DNA from: Chryseobacterium sp. JV274
GTDB taxonomy: Bacteria; Bacteroidota; Bacteroidia; Flavobacteriales; Weeksellaceae
Length of the DNA: 64,000 bases
Direction: 5' to 3'
Assembly: GCF_903969135.1 (NCBI RefSeq)
Contig: NZ_LR824569.1
Span: forward strand, 4,919,001 to 4,983,000
Positions 42,273 to 52,314 of the stretch are shown here, piece after piece (within the stretch, counting starts at the first letter, position 1; the number at the start of each line of letters is the position of its first letter). A program made the translations under genes and the position numbers. Under the pieces are notes generated by a model, which was not told the DNA's origin, made no database searches, and saw only the letters and a program-made list of their open reading frames with translations.

Positions 42273-44648
42273 ATGAAACAAATACTACTCATTTTTCTGA
42301 TCATGTTAACTGTTCAAAATTCCTTTGCACAGCACGCACAAATAACGGGTGTCATTTATGAAAATCTTTCTGTTCCTATCCCGCATGTCAATGTAACACT
42401 AAAAGATAGTACGGAAAAAATAATTATGACCAGTATTTCGGATACCAAAGGAATATTCAAGATGGAAAATATACCAGCCGGAACCTATCATATCACTTAT
42501 AATCTGATAGGTTTTAAGCCAGTCAGTAAACCAATAGAAGTGAGTACGGACCTGCTGACAGATGTTGGAATAATAACTTTAGAGGCTGACACAAAACTTT
42601 TGAAGGAGGTAGCATTAACCGGACATCGGAGTTCGATCAATTTAAAACTTGATAAGAAAGTTTTTGAAGTAGGTAAGGATGTTCTCTCTCAAACAGGAGC
42701 GGTAACTGATCTGTTGAACATTGTTCCATCAGTCAGTGTGAGTCCTACGGGTGCGATTAGTCTTCGTGGTAATGCTAATGTATTGATATTAATTAATGGA
42801 CGACGAACCGGATTAACTCAGGGTAATGTCCTGGAACAGTTACCTGCTGATCAGGTGGAACGTGTTGAAGTAATTGCCAATCCTTCTTCCAGATTTGATG
42901 CCGGAGGGTCGGCAGGAATTATTAATATTATTCTTAAAAAAAATAAGAAAGATGGATTCAGCGGGCAGCTAAGGGTAGTTGGCGGTATTCCTAATGAAAC
43001 ACGTGTTAGTCCCAGTTTAAATTATAAATCAGATAAACTTAACCTATTTGCAACGTATGGTTTGCGATTATCAGATTATGTGGGTCTCTATAAAACAGAG
43101 CAATTTACCGGACTTTCAGGTAACGCGGTTTATCTGAGCCAACGCCAGGATGAGAACCGCCATGATAATGCCAAATTGCTTTATTTTGGTGCAGATTACC
43201 AGATTAATGACCATAATACGATTACTGCAGCCTTTCTTAGGAATTCTACACATGATCATGATAAGACCTGGCTGAACTATTTATATTCAGGAAAGGGTGG
43301 TGTCACTGATAGTACACTTAGCCGCAGTGGCGAATCATGGGAAAAGCGAAGTTACAATCAGTTGGAATTTAATTATACAAAAAGTTTTGAACGCACCGGC
43401 AAAAAATTTACTGTGGATATACAATATGATTTCTGGGACAGTGATAAAGAATGGAATCTGGCAACTAATAGAGTTTTTCCAGCTCCTGTTATCTTTCCCA
43501 CAATCAGAACAAGCTCGGTAGGAGGGAGTAAGGATCTGATGATTAAAACAGATCTGATACAGCCACTGGACAGTACTTCGACACTGGAATTTGGATTGAA
43601 ACTGGAGAACAGGAGGGTTAACAGTGATTTCACTGCTGAACAGCAAAATTCTGCGGGCTGGGAAATTATTGATCAGATCGACAATCATCTTTTATATAAA
43701 GAACTTATTGGGAGTGCTTATGTGCAGTTTGCAGGCAAAATGGGGGAGTTGAGTTATCAGGGTGGTATAAGAGGCGAATTGACCCGTATAGGTATTGAAG
43801 ACCGTATAGGAAGTTACACAAATGATAAAAAGTATAGCAGGTTATTTCCTACGTTAAATGTCAGTTACCGTTTTAATACAGGTGCCACCTTACAGGGGAG
43901 TTACAGTAAACGGATCAACAGGCCATCATTGGGAATGATTTATCCTTTCAATGAATTGACCGATCTGAATAGCCGTTATATTGGTAATCCGGATCTGAAC
44001 CCATCTTATGCTCATGTGTTTGAACTAGCTTTCCTGAAGAACTGGAAGACCCTTACTTTTAATCCATCCCTTTATTATCAAAAAAATACTGGGGTCATTG
44101 AAGATTATACGTATCAAAATGCAGATGGTTTGTTTATTACCATGCCGGTTAATATCAACAAAGAAGAGCGCAGTGGTTTAGAGCTTTCCGTATTGTATAA
44201 TCCTATTAAATGGTTACAGTTAAATACTGAACTTAATATATTTCACTATGTCAAACAGGGAAGTTATCAGAATCAGATCTTCGATTATTCAGGAAATACA
44301 CTTACAGCCCGTGTAAGCGCTCAGGTGAAATTGAAGAATAAACTTGCTTTTCAGTCGGTGTATAATTTCAGGGGAGCCAATGCAACTGCCCAAACTTACT
44401 CAAACGCTTTGCATAGTATTGATTTTGGGTGCAGCAAAACTTTCTTAAAGGATAAAGCAACAGTGTCCTTTGATGTAAGTAACCTGTTCGATCTTCGAAA
44501 ATCTATCAGCAAAACCACAGGAGCAGATTACCAGATCAATCAGACCAATATTCCCAATGCAGCCCGTTACCGATTAACACTTGTATATCGACTTAATTTA
44601 AGAGATAATCAGACCGTCCGGCAGGCTAAATCAGGTAACCGTAATTGA
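42273..44648 (+). CDS. TonB-dependent receptor-like outer-membrane protein
   Basis: A 791-residue outer-membrane beta-barrel. It has a signal peptide (about 1-19, ending NSFAQ), a carboxypeptidase-regulatory-like domain (about 22-105, ITGVIYENLSVPIPHVNVTL), a plug (about 120-215, with ISLRGNANVLILINGRR and VERVEVIANPSSRFDAGGSAGIINI), and the OMP_b-brl_3 type barrel to the end. The last residues (KSGNRN) do not end in an aromatic, and the usual final strand is LTLVYRLNL just before. It is divergent from the LytS/LytTR pair with 110 nt between starts, so it is the likely regulated gene. The imported substrate is unknown. Confidence 0.9.
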   Translation: MKQILLIFLIMLTVQNSFAQHAQITGVIYENLSVPIPHVNVTLKDSTEKIIMTSISDTKGIFKMENIPAGTYHITYNLIGFKPVSKPIEVSTDLLTDVGIITLEADTKLLKEVALTGHRSSINLKLDKKVFEVGKDVLSQTGAVTDLLNIVPSVSVSPTGAISLRGNANVLILINGRRTGLTQGNVLEQLPADQVERVEVIANPSSRFDAGGSAGIINIILKKNKKDGFSGQLRVVGGIPNETRVSPSLNYKSDKLNLFATYGLRLSDYVGLYKTEQFTGLSGNAVYLSQRQDENRHDNAKLLYFGADYQINDHNTITAAFLRNSTHDHDKTWLNYLYSGKGGVTDSTLSRSGESWEKRSYNQLEFNYTKSFERTGKKFTVDIQYDFWDSDKEWNLATNRVFPAPVIFPTIRTSSVGGSKDLMIKTDLIQPLDSTSTLEFGLKLENRRVNSDFTAEQQNSAGWEIIDQIDNHLLYKELIGSAYVQFAGKMGELSYQGGIRGELTRIGIEDRIGSYTNDKKYSRLFPTLNVSYRFNTGATLQGSYSKRINRPSLGMIYPFNELTDLNSRYIGNPDLNPSYAHVFELAFLKNWKTLTFNPSLYYQKNTGVIEDYTYQNADGLFITMPVNINKEERSGLELSVLYNPIKWLQLNTELNIFHYVKQGSYQNQIFDYSGNTLTARVSAQVKLKNKLAFQSVYNFRGANATAQTYSNALHSIDFGCSKTFLKDKATVSFDVSNLFDLRKSISKTTGADYQINQTNIPNAARYRLTLVYRLNLRDNQTVRQAKSGNRN

Positions 44649-44828
44649 TCGTATTTACATAACCCTCTCCAAAATAGAAATAATTTACTGCAATTAAATA
44701 AATGAATAAGTTACGACTTGAGATCATTATACGAATTGAATGACTACTTTTTATATGAATGTTGGTATTTGATAATTTATTTATACATAAATGAATTATC
44801 TTTACAGTATCAATAAATAATAATAGGT

Positions 44829-47800
44829 TTGTACAGAAATATTCTTGTAGTCGGCTTTCTACTTGCTTTTCTTTCGATTTATTCCCAGCAATATACTACC
44901 CAGCTTTTCAATACGGATAACGGACTTCCTCAGAATAGTGTAAAAGACATTATTAAAGACAAATATGGTTTTATTTGGCTGACAACAGAAAACGGAATTG
45001 TACGATATGATGGCCTTAATTTTTTAGTATATAAAAATTTCCCCCTGAATAGCCAGAGGTTTACCTATTTTTATGGTAATCCTGAAAAGGATAGTATTTT
45101 TACAGATGGAGATTATGGAAAAACTGTGCTAATCCATCAGAAAGCTCCAAAGGTAATTAACAATATAAAGAAATCTCCCTCACTTATTGCTAGGGGGTAT
45201 ATAAATTATAGTTTATCTATTTCAAACTATACCTACAGCTATTTTTTTATGAACTTTAAAAAAGGGCGGTATTTCATTGCGGAGAATTCCATTATTTATG
45301 AGGGTCGGCATTCAAATTCCCAGATCCAGGTGATTGAGAAACCTGTTTATAAAAATAGTCCCAATACTTTTGTCATTGGAGAGACTTTATTTTATATTGA
45401 TCATAATGCTAAAAAAGTAAGAACAATAGAAGAGGGAAGGTTTACGGCTGATTATGATGTGCCTGTTATTGCTGATGTTAGAAGTAAAGTATTCTGGAAC
45501 AGAATGAGTGGACAAGGGTTTGTCTTAAATAATAATACTCTTTATCGGTATACCTATAGTAATGGAGCATTCAAAATATCAAAACTGGTTCAGCTGGAAA
45601 ATGTAATTCAGAGCACCTTAATGAGTATTTATTATGATGAAAAATACAAAAAACTTTATTTGGGGAGCAGCACAGATGGGTTGAAAATTGTGAGTTTAAC
45701 AGATTTCATTTCCTCGAAAAAAAAAAATCCAAAATCGCTGGCCGTTTTTTATGCTATTCATCCTTTTAGTGACTCATGTGTAATAACACCTGAAGGTGAA
45801 ATATATAATAGAAATGGACTGGTTAAAAGTAAAAATTTTGGGAAAAACATATCCTATTTTTTAGGTTTTGATAAGTACAGAAATATTATTACAAGAAAGG
45901 AACAGACTCTTCTTGTATATGATAAGCAGAGAGATTTTTTGGATTTTCAAAGAATTTCTACAGGAGAAGAGACCGTTAAAGATTTTTTATTTGCTAATGG
46001 AAAATATTATGTCTTGTCCTCCAAACAAAAAAAGGGAAGTACTGAATTCACGGGTGTTTTGAGCATATATGAAGACTGGCCCTATAAATCTTTAAAGAAA
46101 AAATATTTTTTTGCCAGTGAACCCACCAGAATTATGTTGACAGATGGTGGCAATATTTTAGTAGGAACTATAAAAGGTTTGTTCAAACTCCCGGCTGTGC
46201 CAGGTAAAATATACAAGTTAAATGGTCATAATGAATTGTCGATCCGGGACGTGATACGCAGCAAAGATGGAAACATATGGATAACAACCCTGGGAAAAGG
46301 TTTTTATCTTTTAAAAAATAACAGTCTCATAAAATTGCCGGTCGATTCTGAAGGAAACCTTCTGTCATCCCACACCATATTGGAGGATAGAAATGGCTAT
46401 TTTTGGATTTCCACGAACAATGGCTTGTACAAAATAAAGGAAAACATGTTGTTAAAATATGTTCAGAATCGAAATTTTAAAATACACTATTACAAATACT
46501 CAAAAGAAACAGGCTTTAGTACTAATGAATTTAATGGTGGAGCTAACATAAATGGTAATAAATTAAAAAATGAAGAGTTTGTGTTACCTTCCTTAGATGG
46601 TCTTGTTTTTTTTAATCCTTTAAAGGTCAAAAGTTATTATCCAACAGACATATACTTAGAAAGAGCCAGAATTGATGGTAAAGAAAGTTTTTTTGCAAAT
46701 ACTTTAACACTTAGTCAGGAAAACACGAGAGCAGAAATTTTTATTGATGTTCCTTACTATGCAAATCCTGATAATGTTATCATTCAGACACATCTTGATA
46801 ATGAGAAAAAAAATGAATGGATATCTGTAGGAAAAGATAGAAAGATTTTGCTTGGAAGTCTTGGTAATGGTACACATATTCTTACTGTTAGAATGCTTGT
46901 TTCTGATCAGCAGAAATATATCTTCAAAAAAATAAAAATTACTGTTCCCCCTTTTTTTTATCAGACTCTCTGGTTCAAACTGTTAACATGCTTCCTGCTG
47001 TTATGCTTATTTTATCTCTCCATAAAATGGCGGACAAGTTTTCTTAGAAAGAAAAACCATGAATTGGAGGCAATTATTCAGTTGAGGACCAAGATTTTAT
47101 CAGAAACTGTCAATAATCTTGAAGTTACTCAAATAAAATTGGGAAAGGAAATTGAACAGCAGAAAAAGCTTATTGGTACTATTACCCATGATATTACTAC
47201 ACCGTTAAAGTTTATTGCTTTAACAAGTAAAGAAGTTTTAAATTATCAGGAAATGAGCGTATCTAGTACGGAAAGGATTTTGAACTCTATTTACAAGTCG
47301 TCCAACCAACTCTATAATTTTACAAAGACTTTGAAGGAGTATGCTGATATTTACAATGAATACAGAACTGATGAGACTGAACTTTATTCGTTGTATAGCC
47401 TTGTGGAAGAAAAGAAAATTCTTTTTGAGGAAATTGCCAATAATCATAATACCACAATTGTAAATCTGGCCAGCAAACAATTAATGATCCGTACCAGCAA
47501 AAACATCTTGGCTGTTATTATTCATAATCTGATAGATAATTCAGTGAAATTTACAAGAAACGGAATTATTACGATCAATGGATCAGATAAGGATACATTG
47601 ATAATTTTAGAAATTACCGATACAGGTATCGGGATGGATGACCAGAAAATTGAGTACTATACTAAACTTCAGGAGAATATTGAAAATGAGAAGTTATTAT
47701 TACAAAAGTATGGTATGGGTCTTCATCTTGTACTGCAATTGCTCCAAATGATAGAAAGTAAAATTATAATCAAAAGAAACGAAGCAAAAGGAACTTCTTT

Positions 47801-47834
47801 CCAATTAATCTTAAAAAATCGGAATAATGATTAA
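44829..47834 (+). CDS. propeller-type sensor histidine kinase (TTG start)
   Basis: A 1001-residue sensor with signal peptide (YRNILVVGFLLAFLSIYSQQ), a large periplasmic region with two-component-regulator propeller (Reg_prop) repeats such as NGLPQNSVKDIIKDKYGFIWLTTENGIVRYDG (about 30-65) and several later ones, a Y_Y_Y-like domain near 620-710, one membrane helix (about 715-735), and a kinase core. His787 is in THDITTPLKF; HNLIDNSVKFT is the N box and DTGIGM the G box. The start must be TTG 44829: the frame has a stop 5 codons upstream and no ATG before residue 138, and the TTG begins a perfect signal peptide. It overlaps the response regulator gene by 8 nt. Confidence 0.9.
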   Translation: MYRNILVVGFLLAFLSIYSQQYTTQLFNTDNGLPQNSVKDIIKDKYGFIWLTTENGIVRYDGLNFLVYKNFPLNSQRFTYFYGNPEKDSIFTDGDYGKTVLIHQKAPKVINNIKKSPSLIARGYINYSLSISNYTYSYFFMNFKKGRYFIAENSIIYEGRHSNSQIQVIEKPVYKNSPNTFVIGETLFYIDHNAKKVRTIEEGRFTADYDVPVIADVRSKVFWNRMSGQGFVLNNNTLYRYTYSNGAFKISKLVQLENVIQSTLMSIYYDEKYKKLYLGSSTDGLKIVSLTDFISSKKKNPKSLAVFYAIHPFSDSCVITPEGEIYNRNGLVKSKNFGKNISYFLGFDKYRNIITRKEQTLLVYDKQRDFLDFQRISTGEETVKDFLFANGKYYVLSSKQKKGSTEFTGVLSIYEDWPYKSLKKKYFFASEPTRIMLTDGGNILVGTIKGLFKLPAVPGKIYKLNGHNELSIRDVIRSKDGNIWITTLGKGFYLLKNNSLIKLPVDSEGNLLSSHTILEDRNGYFWISTNNGLYKIKENMLLKYVQNRNFKIHYYKYSKETGFSTNEFNGGANINGNKLKNEEFVLPSLDGLVFFNPLKVKSYYPTDIYLERARIDGKESFFANTLTLSQENTRAEIFIDVPYYANPDNVIIQTHLDNEKKNEWISVGKDRKILLGSLGNGTHILTVRMLVSDQQKYIFKKIKITVPPFFYQTLWFKLLTCFLLLCLFYLSIKWRTSFLRKKNHELEAIIQLRTKILSETVNNLEVTQIKLGKEIEQQKKLIGTITHDITTPLKFIALTSKEVLNYQEMSVSSTERILNSIYKSSNQLYNFTKTLKEYADIYNEYRTDETELYSLYSLVEEKKILFEEIANNHNTTIVNLASKQLMIRTSKNILAVIIHNLIDNSVKFTRNGIITINGSDKDTLIILEITDTGIGMDDQKIEYYTKLQENIENEKLLLQKYGMGLHLVLQLLQMIESKIIIKRNEAKGTSFQLILKNRNND

Positions 47835-48441
47835 AAAAATCCTCATAGCGGATGATCATGATATTGTATTAACGGGAACATCTATCATTTTAGAATCACG
47901 TATTCCCAACACTGTAATAGATACGGCTGCAGACTATCCTGAGGTTCTGGATAAAATTTCCGGACAAAAATATGATTTACTCATATTGGATATTAATATG
48001 CCCGAAAGCAGGAATAAAAAAATGATTTCAGAAATTAAGAGCATCCAGCCTGAAATCAGGATACTTGTGTTTTCAGCATATGAAGAAGATATTGGAGTAC
48101 AATATATCAAAGAAGGGGCAGATGGCTATATTAATAAATTAAGCAAGGTAGATACAATTTCTGAAGCAGTCATGAAAATGTTTGCAGAAGGCAATTATTA
48201 TCCCAATGGTATTGTAAACAAACTCTTACAGCCATCTGCACTTGATGGCATTAAAAGTTTGTCGGAAAGAGAATATGAAATTTTCATATTAATGGTAAAA
48301 GGAAACGGAAACCTGGAAATTTCAAATGAAATGGAAATTCAGATGTCCACTATAAGTACTTATAAAAAAAGGATTCATAAAAAATTAAAAACAACCAATT
48401 TGGCAGACCTTATTAAATTATATGAAGCTTATATGTCATAG
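47827..48441 (+). CDS. NarL/LuxR-type response regulator
   Basis: A 204-residue response regulator with a receiver domain (about 1-120, phospho-acceptor Asp55 in LLILDINMPES, conserved Lys in YINKLSK) and a LuxR/GerE-type helix-turn-helix (about 140-204, LSEREYEIFILMVKGNGNLEISNEMEIQMSTISTYKKRIHKKL). It overlaps the kinase gene by 8 nt, so the two form a cognate pair. The secreted protein gene at 48606 follows and is the nearest candidate target. Confidence 0.93.
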   Translation: MIKKILIADDHDIVLTGTSIILESRIPNTVIDTAADYPEVLDKISGQKYDLLILDINMPESRNKKMISEIKSIQPEIRILVFSAYEEDIGVQYIKEGADGYINKLSKVDTISEAVMKMFAEGNYYPNGIVNKLLQPSALDGIKSLSEREYEIFILMVKGNGNLEISNEMEIQMSTISTYKKRIHKKLKTTNLADLIKLYEAYMS

Positions 48442-48478
48442 CTGTACTGTATTTTCAGTAGAAATTAGTTTTCAAAGT

Positions 48479-48494
48479 GTAGAAAATTTTCTAC
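48479..48494. promoter_or_regulatory. perfect palindrome, candidate operator
   Basis: GTAGAAAATTTTCTAC is a perfect 16-nt palindrome in the gap between the response regulator and the secreted protein gene. A half site (GTAGAAA, 48458-48464) lies 20 nt upstream and a further TTTCTAC at about 48511-48517 lies downstream, so three related half or full sites stand in about 60 nt. It could bind the LuxR-type regulator; this is inference. Confidence 0.45.
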
Positions 48495-48605
48495 AAATTG
48501 CTTAGTTTATTTCTACGTATTGTGATCTTTCCTGTAGTATTTATTCTAATACTTTTACATTATGTTAAACAACACGGTTTAGTAATGTAAATAAAATAAT
48601 GATAA

Positions 48606-50183
48606 ATGCTTAAAATTTCTACAAAACTAATTTTTGCAATGCTGGCTTTTAGCCCGGCCGTTGCTTTTGCCCAGGCTGGAAGTGTTGGGATTAATACTGT
48701 GAACCCTGGTTCTACCATGGATATTAACGGATCGTTAGCCGCAAGTTATAAAGCGGTGAATACAACGTCTTATAATTTAACATCATCAGACTTCCATGTT
48801 TCATATAACGGAGGGGCAGATGCTATATTTAACCTTCCATCTGCTATTAGTGGAGTCGGGAATTTTAAAGGGCGGATTTACAGAATTAAAAATAATACGA
48901 ACTTTAAAATAACAGTCTTTTCTGCGGCTCCGGAAACAATTAATGGCAGTGCTACTATTTCAATTCCTGCGAATCAAAGTGTGGAACTGGTAAATACGGG
49001 GCTTACAGGAACAAATTCTACATGGGAACTCCTATCAGCAGGCTCTTCTTCTACAGGAGACTACATTATTGTAAAACCTAACGCGGCTCAAGTAGTATCT
49101 ACAGGGTCAGATGTGACCTTCGGATCTGTAATTGCTTCTAATAACATCACTTATAACTCAGGTGTTTTTAATTTGAAGGCGGGCAAGACCTATGTGCTTC
49201 GATGTCAGTTGCACGCTACTGATTTTTCTTTGGCAGGAGGATTTTTTGTTTATGAATGGGTAGATGCTTCCAATAACTCTGTTCTTCCTTCCAGCACCAC
49301 GGGAGTAGTTGATGCAATAAATAACTATCCGGCAACATCCCTTGGAGGGCAGCCTGAAGCTTATGCGATCTACAGACCTATCGCTGATACATCTGTAAAG
49401 GTAAGATTAGGGGGAGCTGGAACCGCTCAACTGAATCCAGGGATAGGTTTTATGACAGTTACAGAACTTGCCGGAGGTAACGGAAATGGGGGAACAACAA
49501 TCATTAATAATAACATCACAGCAAGTAATGGTCTTACTCTATCCGGAACAGATGTAAAATTGGGAGGAACTCTTTCACAAGCAGCAGATATTGCAACCGC
49601 AGGGAATAACTTAAGCATTAATGGTACTGGGAAAGTTCTGGTTGGAACCAATATTGTACCTGCCGGAGCTTCCAGTGCAAAGATGGTTATTGATAACGGA
49701 ACTACTAATGGAGCCCTTCAGATTAAAGACGGTACCCAGCAACTGGGATATGTACTCACAAGTGATGCTAACGGATTAGCAACATGGTCTTCTACGGTTA
49801 CTACTGCATTTGCCAATAACTGGACCTCTTATACCGGAACATTGGTAAATCCTTTTACCGGAACTACAGGCGGTGGTGGGCTGGCCACAGGGATTTCAGT
49901 AACGATACCGGCAAAAGGATGGTATTTTTTCCGCTCTGGTCTTACAATTGCTTCTGACTGTAACGATTATGTATTTTATATTAATGGGATTGGAGAGGTC
50001 TGGAAAACCTACTGTAATGTTTCTACTGTTGCTAATATGAGTCCAAGGGATCAGAACCGGGTACTGTATTTTTCAACACCCGGAACCTATCCGGTATTGG
50101 CTATTAAAACTAACGGAGTGGTTCCTGCTTTTAATATAGGAAACCCTAGCTTTTATTTAGATTTTGTGAAGTTTCAAAATTAA
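48606..50183 (+). CDS. large secreted surface protein, unknown function
   Basis: A 525-residue secreted protein with signal peptide (about 1-22, ending AVAFAQ). The N-terminus, GSVGINTVNPGSTMDINGSL then AASYKAV, is the start seen in many Bacteroidota surface proteins with tail-fibre-like beta repeats. There are two similar halves: a beta-sandwich segment around 170-300 (GDYIIVKPN...) and another around 400-525 (AFANNWTSYTGTLVNPF...). Ser/Thr/Gly/Asn-rich composition suits an exposed adhesin or fibre. No T9SS sorting domain is visible. It follows the propeller kinase/LuxR pair and is probably controlled by it. Confidence 0.7.
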   Translation: MLKISTKLIFAMLAFSPAVAFAQAGSVGINTVNPGSTMDINGSLAASYKAVNTTSYNLTSSDFHVSYNGGADAIFNLPSAISGVGNFKGRIYRIKNNTNFKITVFSAAPETINGSATISIPANQSVELVNTGLTGTNSTWELLSAGSSSTGDYIIVKPNAAQVVSTGSDVTFGSVIASNNITYNSGVFNLKAGKTYVLRCQLHATDFSLAGGFFVYEWVDASNNSVLPSSTTGVVDAINNYPATSLGGQPEAYAIYRPIADTSVKVRLGGAGTAQLNPGIGFMTVTELAGGNGNGGTTIINNNITASNGLTLSGTDVKLGGTLSQAADIATAGNNLSINGTGKVLVGTNIVPAGASSAKMVIDNGTTNGALQIKDGTQQLGYVLTSDANGLATWSSTVTTAFANNWTSYTGTLVNPFTGTTGGGGLATGISVTIPAKGWYFFRSGLTIASDCNDYVFYINGIGEVWKTYCNVSTVANMSPRDQNRVLYFSTPGTYPVLAIKTNGVVPAFNIGNPSFYLDFVKFQN

Positions 50184-50248
50184 GTTGCTCAATATATTTA
50201 TAAGATTATCAGATCAAGAAAGATTCTAAAAACACACCATGAAATTTT

Positions 50249-50280
50249 AGCTGTAAAGTATATATTCTTTACAGCTTTTT
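50249..50280 (+). terminator. intrinsic terminator after the surface protein gene
   Basis: AGCTGTAAAG (50249-50258) pairs perfectly with CTTTACAGCT (50267-50276), followed by T residues. Confidence 0.88.
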
Positions 50281-50361
50281 ACTTCTTGTTTATAAGTATT
50301 CAAGAAAGGAAGCCTGAATTTTGTAATGGGGTCGTAAAAAAACTGTGCAGTGTTTAATCAG

Positions 50362-50388
50362 CTAAAAAGGCGCATGAAAATACGCCTT
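50362..50388 (-). terminator. intrinsic terminator of the minus-strand operon
   Basis: AAGGCG (50367-50372) pairs with CGCCTT (50383-50388); on the minus strand it is followed by five T. It ends the three-gene operon that runs from 52135 down to 50421. Confidence 0.75.
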
Positions 50389-50420
50389 CTGTTTATATCA
50401 GTTTTATAGATAATCGTCTT

Positions 50421-51062
50421 CTATGATCCGGTGCTGTTTTCTACGGGTAATGCAGTGATAAGTTCATGGGTTGTGAGGAGTGCATGAGCATAGGTAGGCC
50501 CGTTCAGGACATGTGCTGCATGCATCATTTCGGAGGTGAAGGCTGCTGTTGCATCTTTTACCAGGGTTACATGATATCCTAACTCCATTGCAAAACGTGC
50601 CGTACTTTCAACACAGGTGTTAGCGAGCAATCCTATAGCGATGACATGGGTTATATCGCGTTGCTTGAGCAGCATATCCAGATCTGTATTGGCAAAACCA
50701 CTTTGTGCCCAGTGTTCCTTGGCAATAATGTCTCCTTCCTGAGGAGTAAAATCAGGATGCCATTCGCCTCCCCAGCTGTCTTTTGCAAAAGAATGACGTT
50801 CCATAATGCTTATCTGAGTAGGGTTGGGAAATTTCCAGTATTGGTAATCTGTAGGTTCCCATCGTTTGTGCGGAACAATAAAGATCTGTATACCTGCCTG
50901 CCTTACAGCTTTTACGATGCTTCGCAGATTATTCAATAAATTGTTGCTTTCTGCAACGTCTTTCACTCTTGGCCACACTTTCCCACCTTCAGATAGAAAA
51001 TCATTGTAAGGATCAATAAATAACAAAGCTGTTTTATTACGTTCATAGATTGGTGTTTCCAT
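50421..51062 (-). CDS. isochorismatase-like cysteine hydrolase
   Basis: A 213-residue hydrolase of the isochorismatase superfamily. The triad is visible: Asp in LFIDPYNDF, Lys in IIAKEHWAQSGF, and the nucleophile Cys in LLANTCVESTARFAMELGY. Members hydrolyse isochorismate, nicotinamide, N-carbamoyl compounds or ureides; no siderophore synthesis genes are near, so the substrate is open. It is the last gene of a three-gene operon with an SRPBCC-like gene (29 nt upstream) and a secreted cupin. Confidence 0.88.
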   Translation of the reverse strand: METPIYERNKTALLFIDPYNDFLSEGGKVWPRVKDVAESNNLLNNLRSIVKAVRQAGIQIFIVPHKRWEPTDYQYWKFPNPTQISIMERHSFAKDSWGGEWHPDFTPQEGDIIAKEHWAQSGFANTDLDMLLKQRDITHVIAIGLLANTCVESTARFAMELGYHVTLVKDATAAFTSEMMHAAHVLNGPTYAHALLTTHELITALPVENSTGS

Positions 51063-51091
51063 TTTCTTTTTTATTTAATATAAGATTAATT

Positions 51092-51616
51092 TTATCTCAA
51101 TGCATGTCTTTCAATACTTTTTGCAAACAAAGGCGTCTCGCTTTGATTGTGATATATAGAAACTGGCTGTCGTTGGGTTTTAAAAAGTTCAAATGGGATT
51201 CCCTGCTTTTCCAGTCCTTTAAGGAAATCATCAGTAGGTCTTGATAGGACTCTGTTGGTAAATTCACAAGTATTATCATCTATCTTTCTTACACTCATTT
51301 CCCAGTGTACAAGGATAGTAACACGGCCGGTAGGGGTAAAAACATCCGAAACAGACTCCAGGATAAGGTGTGTGGGCTCGGACACGGTTTCTATATAATG
51401 CTGTACCATTGGATTTCCTCCAAGTATTTCTACATTAATAGACATTCTTTTACCCTCAGTAGAGGTCGTAACGCCTGCCGCAATGTGAGCAGGGGAACAT
51501 GCCTGATATTCGTGTTCCGGAAGGGTAAAGCACCATTCCGGAAGGTTGATTTTTTCAATCGGTGCGTTGATCACAGCAGAAAAGCTTGAATCAACAATAA
51601 TGGGTTTATTTTCCAT
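51092..51616 (-). CDS. SRPBCC-like protein
   Basis: A 174-residue cytosolic protein with the strand order of the SRPBCC/START-like fold: SFSAVINAPIEKINLPEWCF, then GKRMSINVEILGGNPMVQHYIETVSEPTHLILES, then VTILVHWEMSVRKIDDNTCEFTNRV. These proteins bind hydrophobic small molecules. The assignment is by pattern only and moderate. It is the middle gene of the operon; both gaps are about 30 nt. Confidence 0.62.
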   Translation of the reverse strand: MENKPIIVDSSFSAVINAPIEKINLPEWCFTLPEHEYQACSPAHIAAGVTTSTEGKRMSINVEILGGNPMVQHYIETVSEPTHLILESVSDVFTPTGRVTILVHWEMSVRKIDDNTCEFTNRVLSRPTDDFLKGLEKQGIPFELFKTQRQPVSIYHNQSETPLFAKSIERHALR

Positions 51617-51646
51617 GTTAATTATATTTTAATTCATTTTAATAAT

Positions 51647-52135
51647 TCATTTTCCTTTATTTCTGGGATCATCCGAAGGATTCATATAGCTTATTCCCAA
51701 AGGCCCAAAGGCGCTGACCTGTGTTTCATAACTTCCTGATTTTGCCCAATGAAAATGCGGTGTATTTCCAGGAAGTACCACAACACTTCCCGATGGATAA
51801 GCCTTTAATTTAGCAGCATCGAACTTTTCGCCTATACCAATATAAAATACACCGCTTATGACTGTATATATTCTGTTTTCAGGATGCTTGTGCGGAAGCA
51901 GTACCACGTCAGAAGGTACTCTTACCCGAACTACATAGGGTTCTGCCTTTTTCGGATCTCCTATCAGTACAGCAAGACGGGCTTCAGGTGGAAACGCTGG
52001 AAATGCTGACCATTTGATATTTTCTGGATAGATATCTCCCCATTCATTATTGGATAAACTTTGAGCATGAGTATGGTTGGTGTTTAGAAATGCAACGGTG
52101 CAAAGCAGAGTTATAAAGTAATTTGTTTTTTTCAT
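51647..52135 (-). CDS. secreted cupin-domain protein
   Basis: A 162-residue protein with signal peptide (about 1-25, ending NHTHAQ) and a cupin barrel. Motif 1 is VLLPHKHPENRIYTVISGVFYIG with the histidines and Glu, and motif 2 is SVVVLPGNTPHFHWAKSG. All metal ligands are present, so it probably binds a metal and acts on a small ligand in the periplasm. It is the first gene of the operon that continues with the SRPBCC-like and isochorismatase-like genes. Confidence 0.82.
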   Translation of the reverse strand: MKKTNYFITLLCTVAFLNTNHTHAQSLSNNEWGDIYPENIKWSAFPAFPPEARLAVLIGDPKKAEPYVVRVRVPSDVVLLPHKHPENRIYTVISGVFYIGIGEKFDAAKLKAYPSGSVVVLPGNTPHFHWAKSGSYETQVSAFGPLGISYMNPSDDPRNKGK

Positions 52136-52314
52136 TTTTCAGAAATTAATTATTGTAATTTTTATCCAGTCACTTGTAATCGGATGAATTTGGATACCGG
52201 AAAATCATAGAGCAAAATTCGGTAGAGTTTGACAATGGATTGTGTGACCTACCTCACATAAACAGGACATTCAGCTATTAAGACATACAATAAAGAATGA
52301 ATTGAGGCCAAACA

